Of a stretch of DNA of 7,592 nt, positions 1 through 5,643 are shown piece by piece. The stretch spans positions 1 to 7,592 of the forward strand of contig JAAXXJ010000138.1 in the NCBI GenBank assembly GCA_013334545.1, given 5' to 3'. Both the position numbers and the translations under genes were made by a program. Positions within the stretch are counted from its first letter, which is position 1. Each line of letters starts with the position of its first letter. This DNA is from Nitrospirota bacterium. Its GTDB lineage: Bacteria; Nitrospirota; UBA9217. The notes beneath the pieces are model-generated. The model searched no databases. It saw nothing but the letters and a program-made list of their open reading frames with translations, and was not told the origin of the DNA.

Positions 1-67
1 TAGGTGGCGAGCGAAAATAGGCCAAAGCATATTTGAGATACTTGGGACCTTGTTGTTTACGTTGCAT
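1..67 (-). CDS. Possible N-terminus of a further minus-strand gene (partial)
   Basis: An ATG at 67-65 opens a frame with no stop through 22 codons to the window edge. The peptide begins MQRKQQGPKYLKYALAYF and is basic and aromatic; I do not recognise it. A strong Shine-Dalgarno AGGAGG lies at 84-79, with a spacer of 11 nt that is somewhat long. It would be the next gene after the universal stress protein on the same strand, 165 bases past that stop. The reading frame is too short to test for coding character, so the call rests on the ribosome binding site and the open frame alone. Confidence 0.33.
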   Translation of the reverse strand, partial: MQRKQQGPKYLKYALAYFRSPP

Positions 68-144
68 GACCGACCGGTCCTCCTGCTGTTCGTTTGCCCC
101 CCGCTTTTCGGCAATTGGCAAAACCCTCACCCATTAACATTCAC

Positions 145-170
145 GCTCCCTGCAGCAAACTGTAGGGAGC
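145..170 (-). terminator. Strong hairpin downstream of the universal stress protein gene
   Basis: The arms GCTCCCTGCAG (145-155) and CTGTAGGGAGC (160-170) pair over 11 positions with one G-T wobble and enclose a 4-nt loop. The hairpin sits 63 bases past the stress gene's stop, between it and the possible next gene. This suits a transcription end, but no T-run directly follows on either strand; the nearest on the minus strand is TTTT, some 20 bases later. It could instead be an mRNA-stabilising stem or a leader element of the gene starting at 67. Confidence 0.4.
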
Positions 171-214
171 CTTCGGTCCTCAGGCCGGCAGGTTACGGGT
201 CAGAGAGGCCGTTG

Positions 215-229
215 TGTCCGATCCGGACA
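215..229 (-). repeat. Short hairpin just after the universal stress protein stop
   Basis: TGTCCG and CGGACA form a perfect 6-bp stem around a 3-nt loop, beginning 3 bases past the TGA of the stress gene. There is no T-tract, so it is more likely a 3'-end stabiliser or chance than an intrinsic terminator. Confidence 0.3.
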
Positions 230-232
230 GGA

Positions 233-1162
233 TCATCGTCCCGAATGAACAGTGATCACCGGGACCGTCGCATGCATGATCGTTTCCCGGGCGGTGCTTC
301 CTAGAAAAGCATTGAGGAATGCATTCCTTCCGTGGGTGCCCATGACCACGAACGCGTAACCGCTCCCGCTTTCCTGGTACACCGCGCACAGGGACGTCAG
401 CGCCTTCTCTTCGACCTTGTATCCGCATGCCACACCCTGCTTCTGAAAGAAGCCGGCCTTGCGTTTCATGGCTTCGAGGGCATCATCCCGGGACCTGTCA
501 ATGACCGTCTCGAGATCGTAGGCGGCCATTCCGGCGTATGCCGTGTTGACGATGATGGCATTGATGCTGTCCCATAGACAATGGAACAATGTGATCCTCG
601 CTCCCATGCGTTTCGCTAGAGAGAGCGCATACCGCTCGGCCGCTCTGCTGTTCTTCCCGAGGTCGGTCGGCACGAGCAGCTTCAGCGGCTTCTGACCGGA
701 CATGTCCCGGTACAGCTCCTGCGCTATCGGTCCGATCACCAGCACCGGTCGTTTGGAGTAGCGGACCACCTCTTCGGCAACGCTTCCGATGAGCAGGCGT
801 TTCATCCCCTTCCGGCCCTGTGTCCCCACGACAACAAGCTCCGGCGATGATCGGGAACGCATGGCCTTCAGGATCTGTTCTGCCGGAGAGCCGCTTTTCA
901 AGGAACAGGTGACCGGGACGGAGAATTGCCCGGCCGCTTCCTTGAGCTGTTCCTCATGTTTCGCATGCCATGCCGAGAACCGGAATGAGCCGAGCTTTCC
1001 AGCGGGATAGGTCTTAGCGTCCTCCACGTAGACAAGATCGATGCCGGTCTTGAGCCGCTGGGCCAGGAAGGAGGCAGCGTTCCGTATGGCTCGCGACCGT
1101 CTTCTGCCGGAGTCGGTCTGGTTCTCGATATCATCAGCAACGAGGATCGAACGGTTTGGCAT
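233..1162 (-). CDS. Universal stress protein, tandem UspA domains
   Basis: A 309-residue cytoplasmic protein made of two UspA domains (about 1-147 and 158-309). Both keep the ATP-binding signature G-x2-G-x9-G-S/T: G113, G116, G126-S127 in the first domain and G275, G278, G288-S289 in the second. Each motif is followed by the usual strand (PVLVIG, PVITVH). The second domain opens with the typical LKLLVPTDLG strand; the first is less typical (SILVADD). Tandem Usp proteins bind nucleotide and aid survival under starvation, oxidative or energy stress; the exact role cannot be read from sequence. An ATG two codons upstream (1168) abuts the Shine-Dalgarno, whereas GGAGG at 1174-1170 stands 7 nt from the ATG at 1162, so I chose the latter. 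A promoter with an embedded palindrome lies just upstream. No partner gene is adjacent. Confidence 0.94.
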   Translation of the reverse strand: MPNRSILVADDIENQTDSGRRRSRAIRNAASFLAQRLKTGIDLVYVEDAKTYPAGKLGSFRFSAWHAKHEEQLKEAAGQFSVPVTCSLKSGSPAEQILKAMRSRSSPELVVVGTQGRKGMKRLLIGSVAEEVVRYSKRPVLVIGPIAQELYRDMSGQKPLKLLVPTDLGKNSRAAERYALSLAKRMGARITLFHCLWDSINAIIVNTAYAGMAAYDLETVIDRSRDDALEAMKRKAGFFQKQGVACGYKVEEKALTSLCAVYQESGSGYAFVVMGTHGRNAFLNAFLGSTARETIMHATVPVITVHSGR

Positions 1163-1219
1163 CTCCATTCCTCCCTACCGGGTATCGCCTTCCCTCTGCG
1201 CCAGGGAGCACGCAGGATA

Positions 1220-1253
1220 ATTATATTTAACAACCGATCGGTTCCGGTGTCAA
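1220..1253 (-). promoter_or_regulatory. Sigma70-like promoter of the universal stress protein gene
   Basis: A perfect -35 TTGACA reads at 1253-1248. At 17 bp it is followed by TTAAAT (1230-1225, 4 of 6 matches), and a perfect TATAAT lies 5 bp further on (1225-1220), at a 22-bp spacing that is too long for the same -35. The likely start of transcription is near 1213-1218, giving a leader of about 50-55 nt. The stretch is AT-rich compared with its surroundings. Confidence 0.6.
1232..1243. promoter_or_regulatory. 12-bp perfect palindrome, candidate operator
   Basis: AACCGATCGGTT is a perfect palindrome lying between the -35 and -10 boxes of the stress gene promoter, where a bound dimer would block RNA polymerase. 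Its half-site AACCG recurs in the inverted repeat at 1336-1356. Operator function is inferred from position and symmetry; the binding protein is unknown. Confidence 0.4.
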
Positions 1254-1335
1254 TGACGTCGCCGAAGATACACACGACGATTCTCAATGTTGTCGAATGC
1301 TACGATAGTAAGTATTGGTTCATCTTTCTTCAATT

Positions 1336-1356
1336 ATAACCGACATTCCCGGTTAT
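1336..1356. repeat. Inverted repeat ATAACCG-N7-CGGTTAT
   Basis: Two perfect 7-bp arms (1336-1342 and 1350-1356) flank a 7-base centre. The core AACCG/CGGTT equals the half-site of the palindrome at 1232-1243, about 110 bp closer to the stress gene. It lies about 85 bp upstream of that gene's -35 box. It may be a second binding site for the same regulator, or a weak hairpin. Confidence 0.35.
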
Positions 1357-1436
1357 TACGTGGGTATATGACAAGATACTCAGGAAGGAGCACGAACAGG
1401 GGGCTTATAGGATGTCCCCGAGTTCTCCAAGGTTAA

Positions 1437-1453
1437 CACCTCCTGGCGAGGTG
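1437..1453. repeat. 6-bp stem hairpin in the intergenic region
   Basis: CACCTC (1437-1442) and GAGGTG (1448-1453) pair perfectly around the loop CTGGC. There is no adjoining T-tract on either strand. The role is unknown; it may be chance. Confidence 0.2.
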
Positions 1454-1595
1454 GAAGCCCTGGTTACTGTACCTGTGGACCGGATGGCCGAAAAAGCGGA
1501 TGCTTGCGCGGATGTCCTTCGATAATCATATTCTGGATCTTATGTTCCTCAGAGATAGGTTCATGCGGGCCTATTGCCGTAGTCTCGATCTGCTT

Positions 1596-3095
1596 TTACC
1601 GAGACCCCTGGAAGTGTTTCTGAAATACCTTTCGAAAATGGAATCCGTAGATCGAGAGGGTGATGGCCTGCGTAAAGAGGCGGGGTCGGGTAAACAGCGT
1701 CCAGAACAGGAGTCTCCAATAATGGAAACGCTCCTTGCCAACGATTCCGAGGACAATGATAGACCGGAAGAACGCGGTGAGGTAGTTGGGCCGAAACCGG
1801 AAGGGCATCTTCTTTTTGTCAGGGGGGATATATTCCCTCAGGAACGTCCTGACCCTTGCATAGTAGTGTGTGGGTGAATAGAGGGTTTTGAGTATCTTTT
1901 TGTAGCCGTTGATCAGCAGGTCATAGTCCATCTTGGGGATGAAATTCGTTGCGAAATCCGTATTGTTCCCCGAGGTCTCATCCAGCAGCCGATGCTCCTT
2001 CTTGAGCCTTTGGTAGAGACGTGTGCGGGGCAGCGCAATAAGGATGCCGACCATCGCCGTGACAATACCGCTCGCCTGGATGAACCTGATCTGGGCATCG
2101 AAGATCGTGACCGGGTCATGGTCAAAACCGACAATGAAGCCGCCCTGCACTTCAAGCCCGGCCCTCTGGATCTTCCTGATGCTGGCAAGAAGATCGCGGT
2201 TCCTGTTCTGAATTTTGCTGCATTCCGCAAGGCTCTGCTCATGGGGGCTCTCTATGCCGATGAAGACCACATCGAATCCGGCGCTGACCATCATTTCCAT
2301 AAGGTCCTCATGATCGGACAATTCTATGGATGCCTGCGTATTAAAGGAGAATGGATATTCCTTCCTCTCCATCCATTCGACGATGGCAGGGAGGACCTCC
2401 TCCTTCAGTTTTTTCTTGTTCCCGATAAAATTGTCGTCAACAAAGAAGACCTGGCCCCTGAAACCGGACGCGTACACGCTCTCGAGCTCACGGATGATCT
2501 GGCCCCGTTCTTTTGTGCGCGGTGTGCGGCCGCACAGCAGAGTGATGTCGCAAAACTCACAGTTAAAGGGACAGCCCCGGGAATACTGGATATTGATCGA
2601 GGCGTAGCGATTCATGTTGACAAGCCTCCACAGGGGTATCGGTGCCTGCCGTATGTCGGCCCACTCATCGGTGGTATAGATATGGCCGGCAATACCATTG
2701 CGGAGATCTTCAAGGAAGCGGGGCAGAGTGATCTCGGCCTCGTTCAGCACCAGATGATCCACGTCCCTATAGGCATCATAGTCGGTCGTAAAAAGCGGAC
2801 CACCGGCCACGATCCTGACACCGGCAGCCTTGCATCTCGCGAGCACTTCTTTCACCGAACCCTTCTGGACGGACATTGCGCTCACGAAGACGAGATCAGC
2901 CTGCCGCAGATGATCGTCACGCAGGCTTTCCACGTTCATGTCGACCAACCGCTTTTCCCATGCTTCGGGAAGCATGGCTGCAATGGTCAACAAGCCGAGA
3001 GGCGGGCTGCTCGCCTTTCTGTGAATGAATTTCAGGGCGTGCCTGAAACTCCAGAAGGTATCCGGGAATTCAGGATAAATGAGGAGTGCTTTCAT
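1596..3095 (-). CDS. B12-binding-domain radical SAM protein with DUF4070-like C-terminus
   Basis: A 499-residue protein. Residues 1-135 form a Rossmann-like cobalamin-binding domain (MKALLIYPEF, PPLGLLTIAAMLP, VAGGP at 96-100). The radical SAM core follows, with the iron-sulfur motif C175-x3-C179-x2-C182, FFVDDNFIGNK at 217-227 and GIESP at 280-284. The tail from about 350, with SPTHYYARVRTFL and a hydrophobic, basic end (about 441-490), matches my recollection of the DUF4070 group and may touch the membrane. Such enzymes cleave S-adenosylmethionine to start radical chemistry; some relatives with this layout methylate hopanoids (HpnP, HpnR), but the substrate here is unknown. The classical B12 ligand motif DxHxxG is absent: the equivalent place reads VDMNVES (51-57). 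I chose ATG 3095, preceded by AAGGAGC (3107-3101) at 5 nt, over an ATG 13 codons upstream that lacks such a site. No pathway partner is adjacent. Confidence 0.92.
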   Translation of the reverse strand: MKALLIYPEFPDTFWSFRHALKFIHRKASSPPLGLLTIAAMLPEAWEKRLVDMNVESLRDDHLRQADLVFVSAMSVQKGSVKEVLARCKAAGVRIVAGGPLFTTDYDAYRDVDHLVLNEAEITLPRFLEDLRNGIAGHIYTTDEWADIRQAPIPLWRLVNMNRYASINIQYSRGCPFNCEFCDITLLCGRTPRTKERGQIIRELESVYASGFRGQVFFVDDNFIGNKKKLKEEVLPAIVEWMERKEYPFSFNTQASIELSDHEDLMEMMVSAGFDVVFIGIESPHEQSLAECSKIQNRNRDLLASIRKIQRAGLEVQGGFIVGFDHDPVTIFDAQIRFIQASGIVTAMVGILIALPRTRLYQRLKKEHRLLDETSGNNTDFATNFIPKMDYDLLINGYKKILKTLYSPTHYYARVRTFLREYIPPDKKKMPFRFRPNYLTAFFRSIIVLGIVGKERFHYWRLLFWTLFTRPRLFTQAITLSIYGFHFRKVFQKHFQGSR

Positions 3096-3100
3096 AGAAT

Positions 3101-3107
3101 GCTCCTT
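3101..3107 (-). promoter_or_regulatory. Ribosome binding site deciding the radical SAM start
   Basis: AAGGAGC stands 5 nt before the ATG at 3095. It falls inside the longer open frame that begins at 3134, which makes that upstream start unlikely. Confidence 0.75.
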
Positions 3108-3169
3108 GATCCTTTCTCGTTCCCTTCCCCGCAATGGAGAGCGGCTGATCAGACTCGAAACGCACCGTG

Positions 3170-3254
3170 GGAGGTTGTTTCCTCCGTTGCGTTTTCTCGC
3201 TGATACAACAGCGACTCCAGAAGTCTAAAGGGCGTCTCAAGGGGGTGCCCTTTA
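3170..3254 (-). promoter_or_regulatory. Hairpin-rich leader segment of the radical SAM mRNA
   Basis: Inverted repeats follow one another in the transcribed leader. TAAAGGGC/GCCCTTTA is a perfect 8-bp stem (3226-3233 with 3247-3254, 13-nt loop). GACT-N5-AGTC lies at 3213-3225, CGCTG-N6-CAGCG at 3198-3213 (sharing one base with the previous stem), and GGAGG-N6-CCTCC at 3170-3185. The last stem hides an AGG-type sequence that is not the gene's own ribosome site. I could not match this to a known riboswitch class by eye; cobalamin and cyclic-di-GMP classes were considered without a match. Confidence 0.35.
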
Positions 3255-3327
3255 CACGATTATCATGTTTTGCGATTTGACATTCGCCGTTCGCCCCGCA
3301 CGATCCTTGCAGCTACTGTTCGGAAAA

Positions 3328-3356
3328 AGTATATTCCGTCTATGCAGGTTCGTCAA
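3328..3356 (-). promoter_or_regulatory. Sigma70-like promoter upstream of the radical SAM gene
   Basis: TTGACG (3356-3351) and TATACT (3333-3328), each 5 of 6 to consensus, are spaced by exactly 17 bp. Transcription would begin near 3321, so the radical SAM message would carry a leader of about 225 nt. No better promoter was seen closer to the gene. Confidence 0.6.
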
Positions 3357-3391
3357 TAACCTCGGGCAGATAGTTTATGACGGATAGCGCT

Positions 3392-3425
3392 GTTCGGGAA
3401 AACCGCAAAGTGAAAGTACCCGAAC
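3392..3425. repeat. Inverted repeat GTTCGGG-N20-CCCGAAC
   Basis: Perfect 7-bp arms at 3392-3398 and 3419-3425 enclose a 20-base centre. It lies about 35 bp upstream of the radical SAM -35 box and 33 bp beyond the typA hairpin. It could be a regulator site or an additional weak termination stem; nothing decides between these. Confidence 0.25.
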
Positions 3426-3457
3426 GAGCAAAGCCGCTGCCGGTCCTCTTAAACAGC

Positions 3458-3485
3458 TCGGGCCGCCTCATGCGAGGCGGCCCGA
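3458..3485 (-). terminator. GC-rich hairpin, probable typA terminator
   Basis: TCGGGCCGCCTC (3458-3469) and GAGGCGGCCCGA (3474-3485) form a perfect 12-bp stem with a 4-nt loop, 70 bases past the typA stop. On the minus strand it is followed by GCTGTTTAAG, a weak T-tract; on the plus strand there is only a distant TTTT. The stem is strong enough to end transcription, possibly in both directions, but it lacks a textbook U-run. Confidence 0.55.
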
Positions 3486-3510
3486 AGTGCATTCGTGATT
3501 TTGTGATATT

Positions 3511-3541
3511 CTGGATCCCGGGACATTTGCCGGGATGACGG
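3511..3541. repeat. REP/dRS3-like palindromic element
   Basis: The element reads CTGGATCCCGG, then 8 bases, then CCGGGATGACGG; the paired arms are ATCCCGG (3515-3521) and CCGGGAT (3530-3536). Flanking CTGG and GACG complete a pattern I know from widespread bacterial intergenic repeats of the GTCATTCCCGC...GCGGGAATCCAG kind, which resemble neisserial dRS3 (ATTCCC-N8-GGGAAT). It sits 20 bases after the typA stop and may also help end or protect that transcript. Membership in a repeat family needs the whole genome. Confidence 0.4.
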
Positions 3542-3555
3542 TCGACAATAATCTT

Positions 3556-5376
3556 CTACTCCGCCTTCTCCCTGCTCTTCGGCCGCTTGTTCGACTCCAG
3601 GACCTTCTTCCGAAGCCGGATGGACTGCGGCGTCACTTCCACGAGCTCGTCTTCCTTGATGAACTCTAGCGACTGCTCAAGCGACAGTTGGCGGTGGGGG
3701 ACGAGCCGAAGTGCTTCATCGGCACCGGAAGCGCGCATGTTCGTGAGCTTCTTTTCCTTGATCACGTTCACATCCATATCGTTCTCGCGCGAGTTCTCGC
3801 CCACGATCATTCCCTCGTAGACCGCAGTGCTCTCGTTGATGAAGAGCTCGCCCCGAGGCTGGATGTGGTAGAGCGCGTAGGTCGTGGTCTTGCCCGCACG
3901 GTCAGCCACCAGCGCGCCGGTGCTCCGCTTCGCGATAGGGCCTTGCCACGGCTCGTAGCCGTCGAAGATGTGGTTCAGGAGGCCGGTGCCGCGCGTGTCG
4001 GTCAGGAACTCGGACCGGAAGCCGATGAGCCCCCGTGCCGGGATGCGGAACTCGAGGCGGACACGGCCGTGGCCGTTGTTCGCCATCTTGGTCATGCGGC
4101 CTTTTCGGGAGCCGAGCTTCTGGGTCACGACACCGATGAACTCCTCAGGGCAGTCGATGACCAGGTTCTCCATGGGCTCGTGGGTTTTCCCGTCAACGGT
4201 CTTCGTGACCGTCTCGGGCTGGGCGACCGAGAGCTCATAGCCCTCGCGCCGCATCATCTCGATCAGGATCGCGAGCTGCAGCTCGCCCCGGCCCAGGACC
4301 TTGAAGGTGTCGGTTGATTCTCCCGCCTCCACCTTGATGGCAACGTTGTACAGCAGCTCCTTCTCAAGCCGCTCCTTCAGGTGGCGGGAAGTAACGTACT
4401 TGCCTTCCTTACCCGCGAAGGGTGAGTTGTTGATCGAGAAGAGCATGGAGATTGTGGGCTCGTCCACGGCGATGCGCGGCATGGGTTTTGGGTCATCAGG
4501 GTTGGTGATCGTATCGCCGATGTTCACGCCCTCGATGCCGGCGAGGGCAACGATGTCGCCCACCGTGGCTGTTTCCGTGTCCACGCGCTTCAGGCCCTGG
4601 AATTCAAAGAGCGACGTGACCTTGGTCTTTACCATCTTGCCGCCCTGCTGCACCACGCCGATGGGATCGGTGATCCTCACCGTGCCGGCGAAGATCTTGC
4701 CGATGGCCAGGCGCCCAACGTAGTCGTTGTAATCGATGTTCATGACCAGGAGCTGGAGCGGCGCGGTCTCGTCGCCCTCTGCCGGCGGGACCGTTTTCAC
4801 GATGAGATCGAAGAGCGGCTGGAGGTCCCTGCCCTCGTCCTCGATCTTGAGCTTGGCGATGCCGTCGCGGGCGTTGGTGAAGACGATGGGGAACTCGAGC
4901 TGCTCGTCCGTTGCGTCGAGGTCAATGAAGAGATCGTAGACCTCGTTCACCACCTCGCTGATGCGCGCGTCGGGCCGGTCGATCTTGTTGATCACAAGGA
5001 TCGGCGGAAGGCCGAGCTCCAGCGCCTTCTTCAGCACGAAGCGCGTCTGCGGCAGCGGCCCTTCCGAGGCGTCAACGAGCAGCAGCACGCCGTCCACCAT
5101 CTTGAGCGTACGCTCCACCTCGCCGCCGAAGTCGGCGTGGCCGGGGGTGTCAACAATATTGATCTTCACGTCGCCGTACTGCACCGAGGTGTTCTTGGCC
5201 ATGATCGTGATGCCGCGCTCGCGCTCCAGGTCGATGTTGTCCATGACCCGCTCCTGTACGCGTTCGTTGTCGCGAAAGGTGCCGCTCTGGCGCAGCAGCG
5301 TGTCCACGAGCGTGGTCTTGCCATGGTCGACATGGGCGATGATAGCGATGTTGCGGAGGTCGGTTCGTTTCAGCAT
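3556..5376 (-). CDS. typA: TypA/BipA ribosome-binding GTPase
   Basis: A 606-residue translational GTPase, matching the usual length of about 600-615. The G domain shows AHVDHGKT (14-21), RGITI with T57 of switch I, DTPGHADF (76-83) and NKID (130-133). It is followed by an EF-Tu-like beta-barrel, EF-G-like domains (EPTISMLFSINNSPFAG, FKVLGRGELQLAILIEMMRREG) and the TypA-specific C-terminus (EDELVEVTPQSIRLRKK). TypA binds the 70S ribosome, aids 50S assembly and affects growth in cold or under stress. The frame stays open for 44 codons upstream of ATG 5376, but those residues do not belong to the family. The promoter at 5508-5479 starts transcription inside that stretch, and AAGGAAA precedes ATG 5376 by about 8 nt, so I set the start there. 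It appears to be transcribed alone. Confidence 0.97.
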   Translation of the reverse strand: MLKRTDLRNIAIIAHVDHGKTTLVDTLLRQSGTFRDNERVQERVMDNIDLERERGITIMAKNTSVQYGDVKINIVDTPGHADFGGEVERTLKMVDGVLLLVDASEGPLPQTRFVLKKALELGLPPILVINKIDRPDARISEVVNEVYDLFIDLDATDEQLEFPIVFTNARDGIAKLKIEDEGRDLQPLFDLIVKTVPPAEGDETAPLQLLVMNIDYNDYVGRLAIGKIFAGTVRITDPIGVVQQGGKMVKTKVTSLFEFQGLKRVDTETATVGDIVALAGIEGVNIGDTITNPDDPKPMPRIAVDEPTISMLFSINNSPFAGKEGKYVTSRHLKERLEKELLYNVAIKVEAGESTDTFKVLGRGELQLAILIEMMRREGYELSVAQPETVTKTVDGKTHEPMENLVIDCPEEFIGVVTQKLGSRKGRMTKMANNGHGRVRLEFRIPARGLIGFRSEFLTDTRGTGLLNHIFDGYEPWQGPIAKRSTGALVADRAGKTTTYALYHIQPRGELFINESTAVYEGMIVGENSRENDMDVNVIKEKKLTNMRASGADEALRLVPHRQLSLEQSLEFIKEDELVEVTPQSIRLRKKVLESNKRPKSREKAE

Positions 5377-5478
5377 GTTCGTTTCCTTTTTTGTACCGCG
5401 AAAATCAGGCCGGAGGGGAAGAACTTCCTGGCGACGGGGGTTTTCGTGGATCGAAGTGGGATCTTTGCGAAGCTGGGT

Positions 5479-5508
5479 TTTATACCATGCGGAGGAGCGG
5501 AAAGTCAA
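5479..5508 (-). promoter_or_regulatory. Sigma70-like promoter of typA
   Basis: TTGACT (5508-5503) and TATAAA (5484-5479), each 5 of 6 to consensus, are 18 bp apart. Transcription would start near 5472, giving a leader of about 95 nt. The -35 box overlaps the most upstream in-frame ATG, which would therefore not be transcribed from here. Confidence 0.6.
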
Positions 5509-5519
5509 TGAAATTGTGG

Positions 5520-5548
5520 AAAAACAGGCTGTGCCGTTTCTCCGGCAC
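5520..5548 (-). terminator. Possible terminator between the disulfide reductase gene and typA
   Basis: GTGCCG and CGGCAC (5548-5543 with 5536-5531 on the minus strand) form a 6-bp stem with a 6-nt loop. TTTTT (5524-5520) follows after a 6-base gap. The stem is short and the gap wide, so this is a moderate candidate. It sits about 95 bases past the reductase stop and just before the typA -35 box, where a boundary is expected. Confidence 0.45.
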
Positions 5549-5643
5549 GACAGTCATCTGCCGGGGCCGCAGCCGCTGAACAGGCCCTGCCTCGTTATGC
5601 GCGAGAGGATCTGCATGCTTGCGTCCGGGTGATCCCGACCGGG

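Larger units (their letters stand above)
1169..1595. other. Intergenic region between the radical SAM and stress protein genes
   Basis: This stretch holds the stress gene promoter and the two AACCG-type inverted repeats in its left part. A small hairpin, CACCTC-N5-GAGGTG, lies at 1437-1453. A short plus-strand open frame runs to 1525 and is treated under findings. I see no convincing intrinsic terminator behind the radical SAM stop; the only T-run on that strand (TTTTT, near 1495-1491) has no stable stem before it. No RNA gene was recognised. Confidence 0.6.
3108..3555. other. Intergenic region between typA and the radical SAM gene
   Basis: Reading along the minus strand from the typA stop, this region holds the ATCCCGG repeat (3536-3515), the 12-bp GC-rich hairpin (3485-3458), a GTTCGGG/CCCGAAC inverted repeat (3425-3392), the radical SAM promoter (3356-3328) and its structured leader. 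No open frame of convincing coding character and no RNA gene was recognised on either strand. Confidence 0.6.

Noticed and set aside
50..304. An 84-codon plus-strand open frame at the left end
   Set aside because: It crosses the strong hairpin at 145-170 and the tail of the stress gene, has no ribosome site and no recognisable sequence.
3096..3134. A 13-codon N-terminal extension of the radical SAM protein
   Set aside because: It is Arg/Glu-rich, contains the ribosome site of the next ATG, and the family begins at MKALLIYPEF.
1992..3203. A 403-codon plus-strand open frame opposite the radical SAM gene
   Set aside because: The minus strand carries the iron-sulfur and B12-domain motifs and a good ribosome site. 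The plus-strand product shows no motifs and is explained by codon bias of the opposite strand.
3170..3321. Cobalamin or cyclic-di-GMP riboswitch in the radical SAM leader
   Set aside because: I looked for the conserved core strings of these classes and did not see them; only generic hairpins are present.
5377..5508. A 44-codon N-terminal extension of TypA
   Set aside because: It overlaps the typA promoter -35 box, is not homologous to the family, and a ribosome site precedes the internal ATG at 5376.
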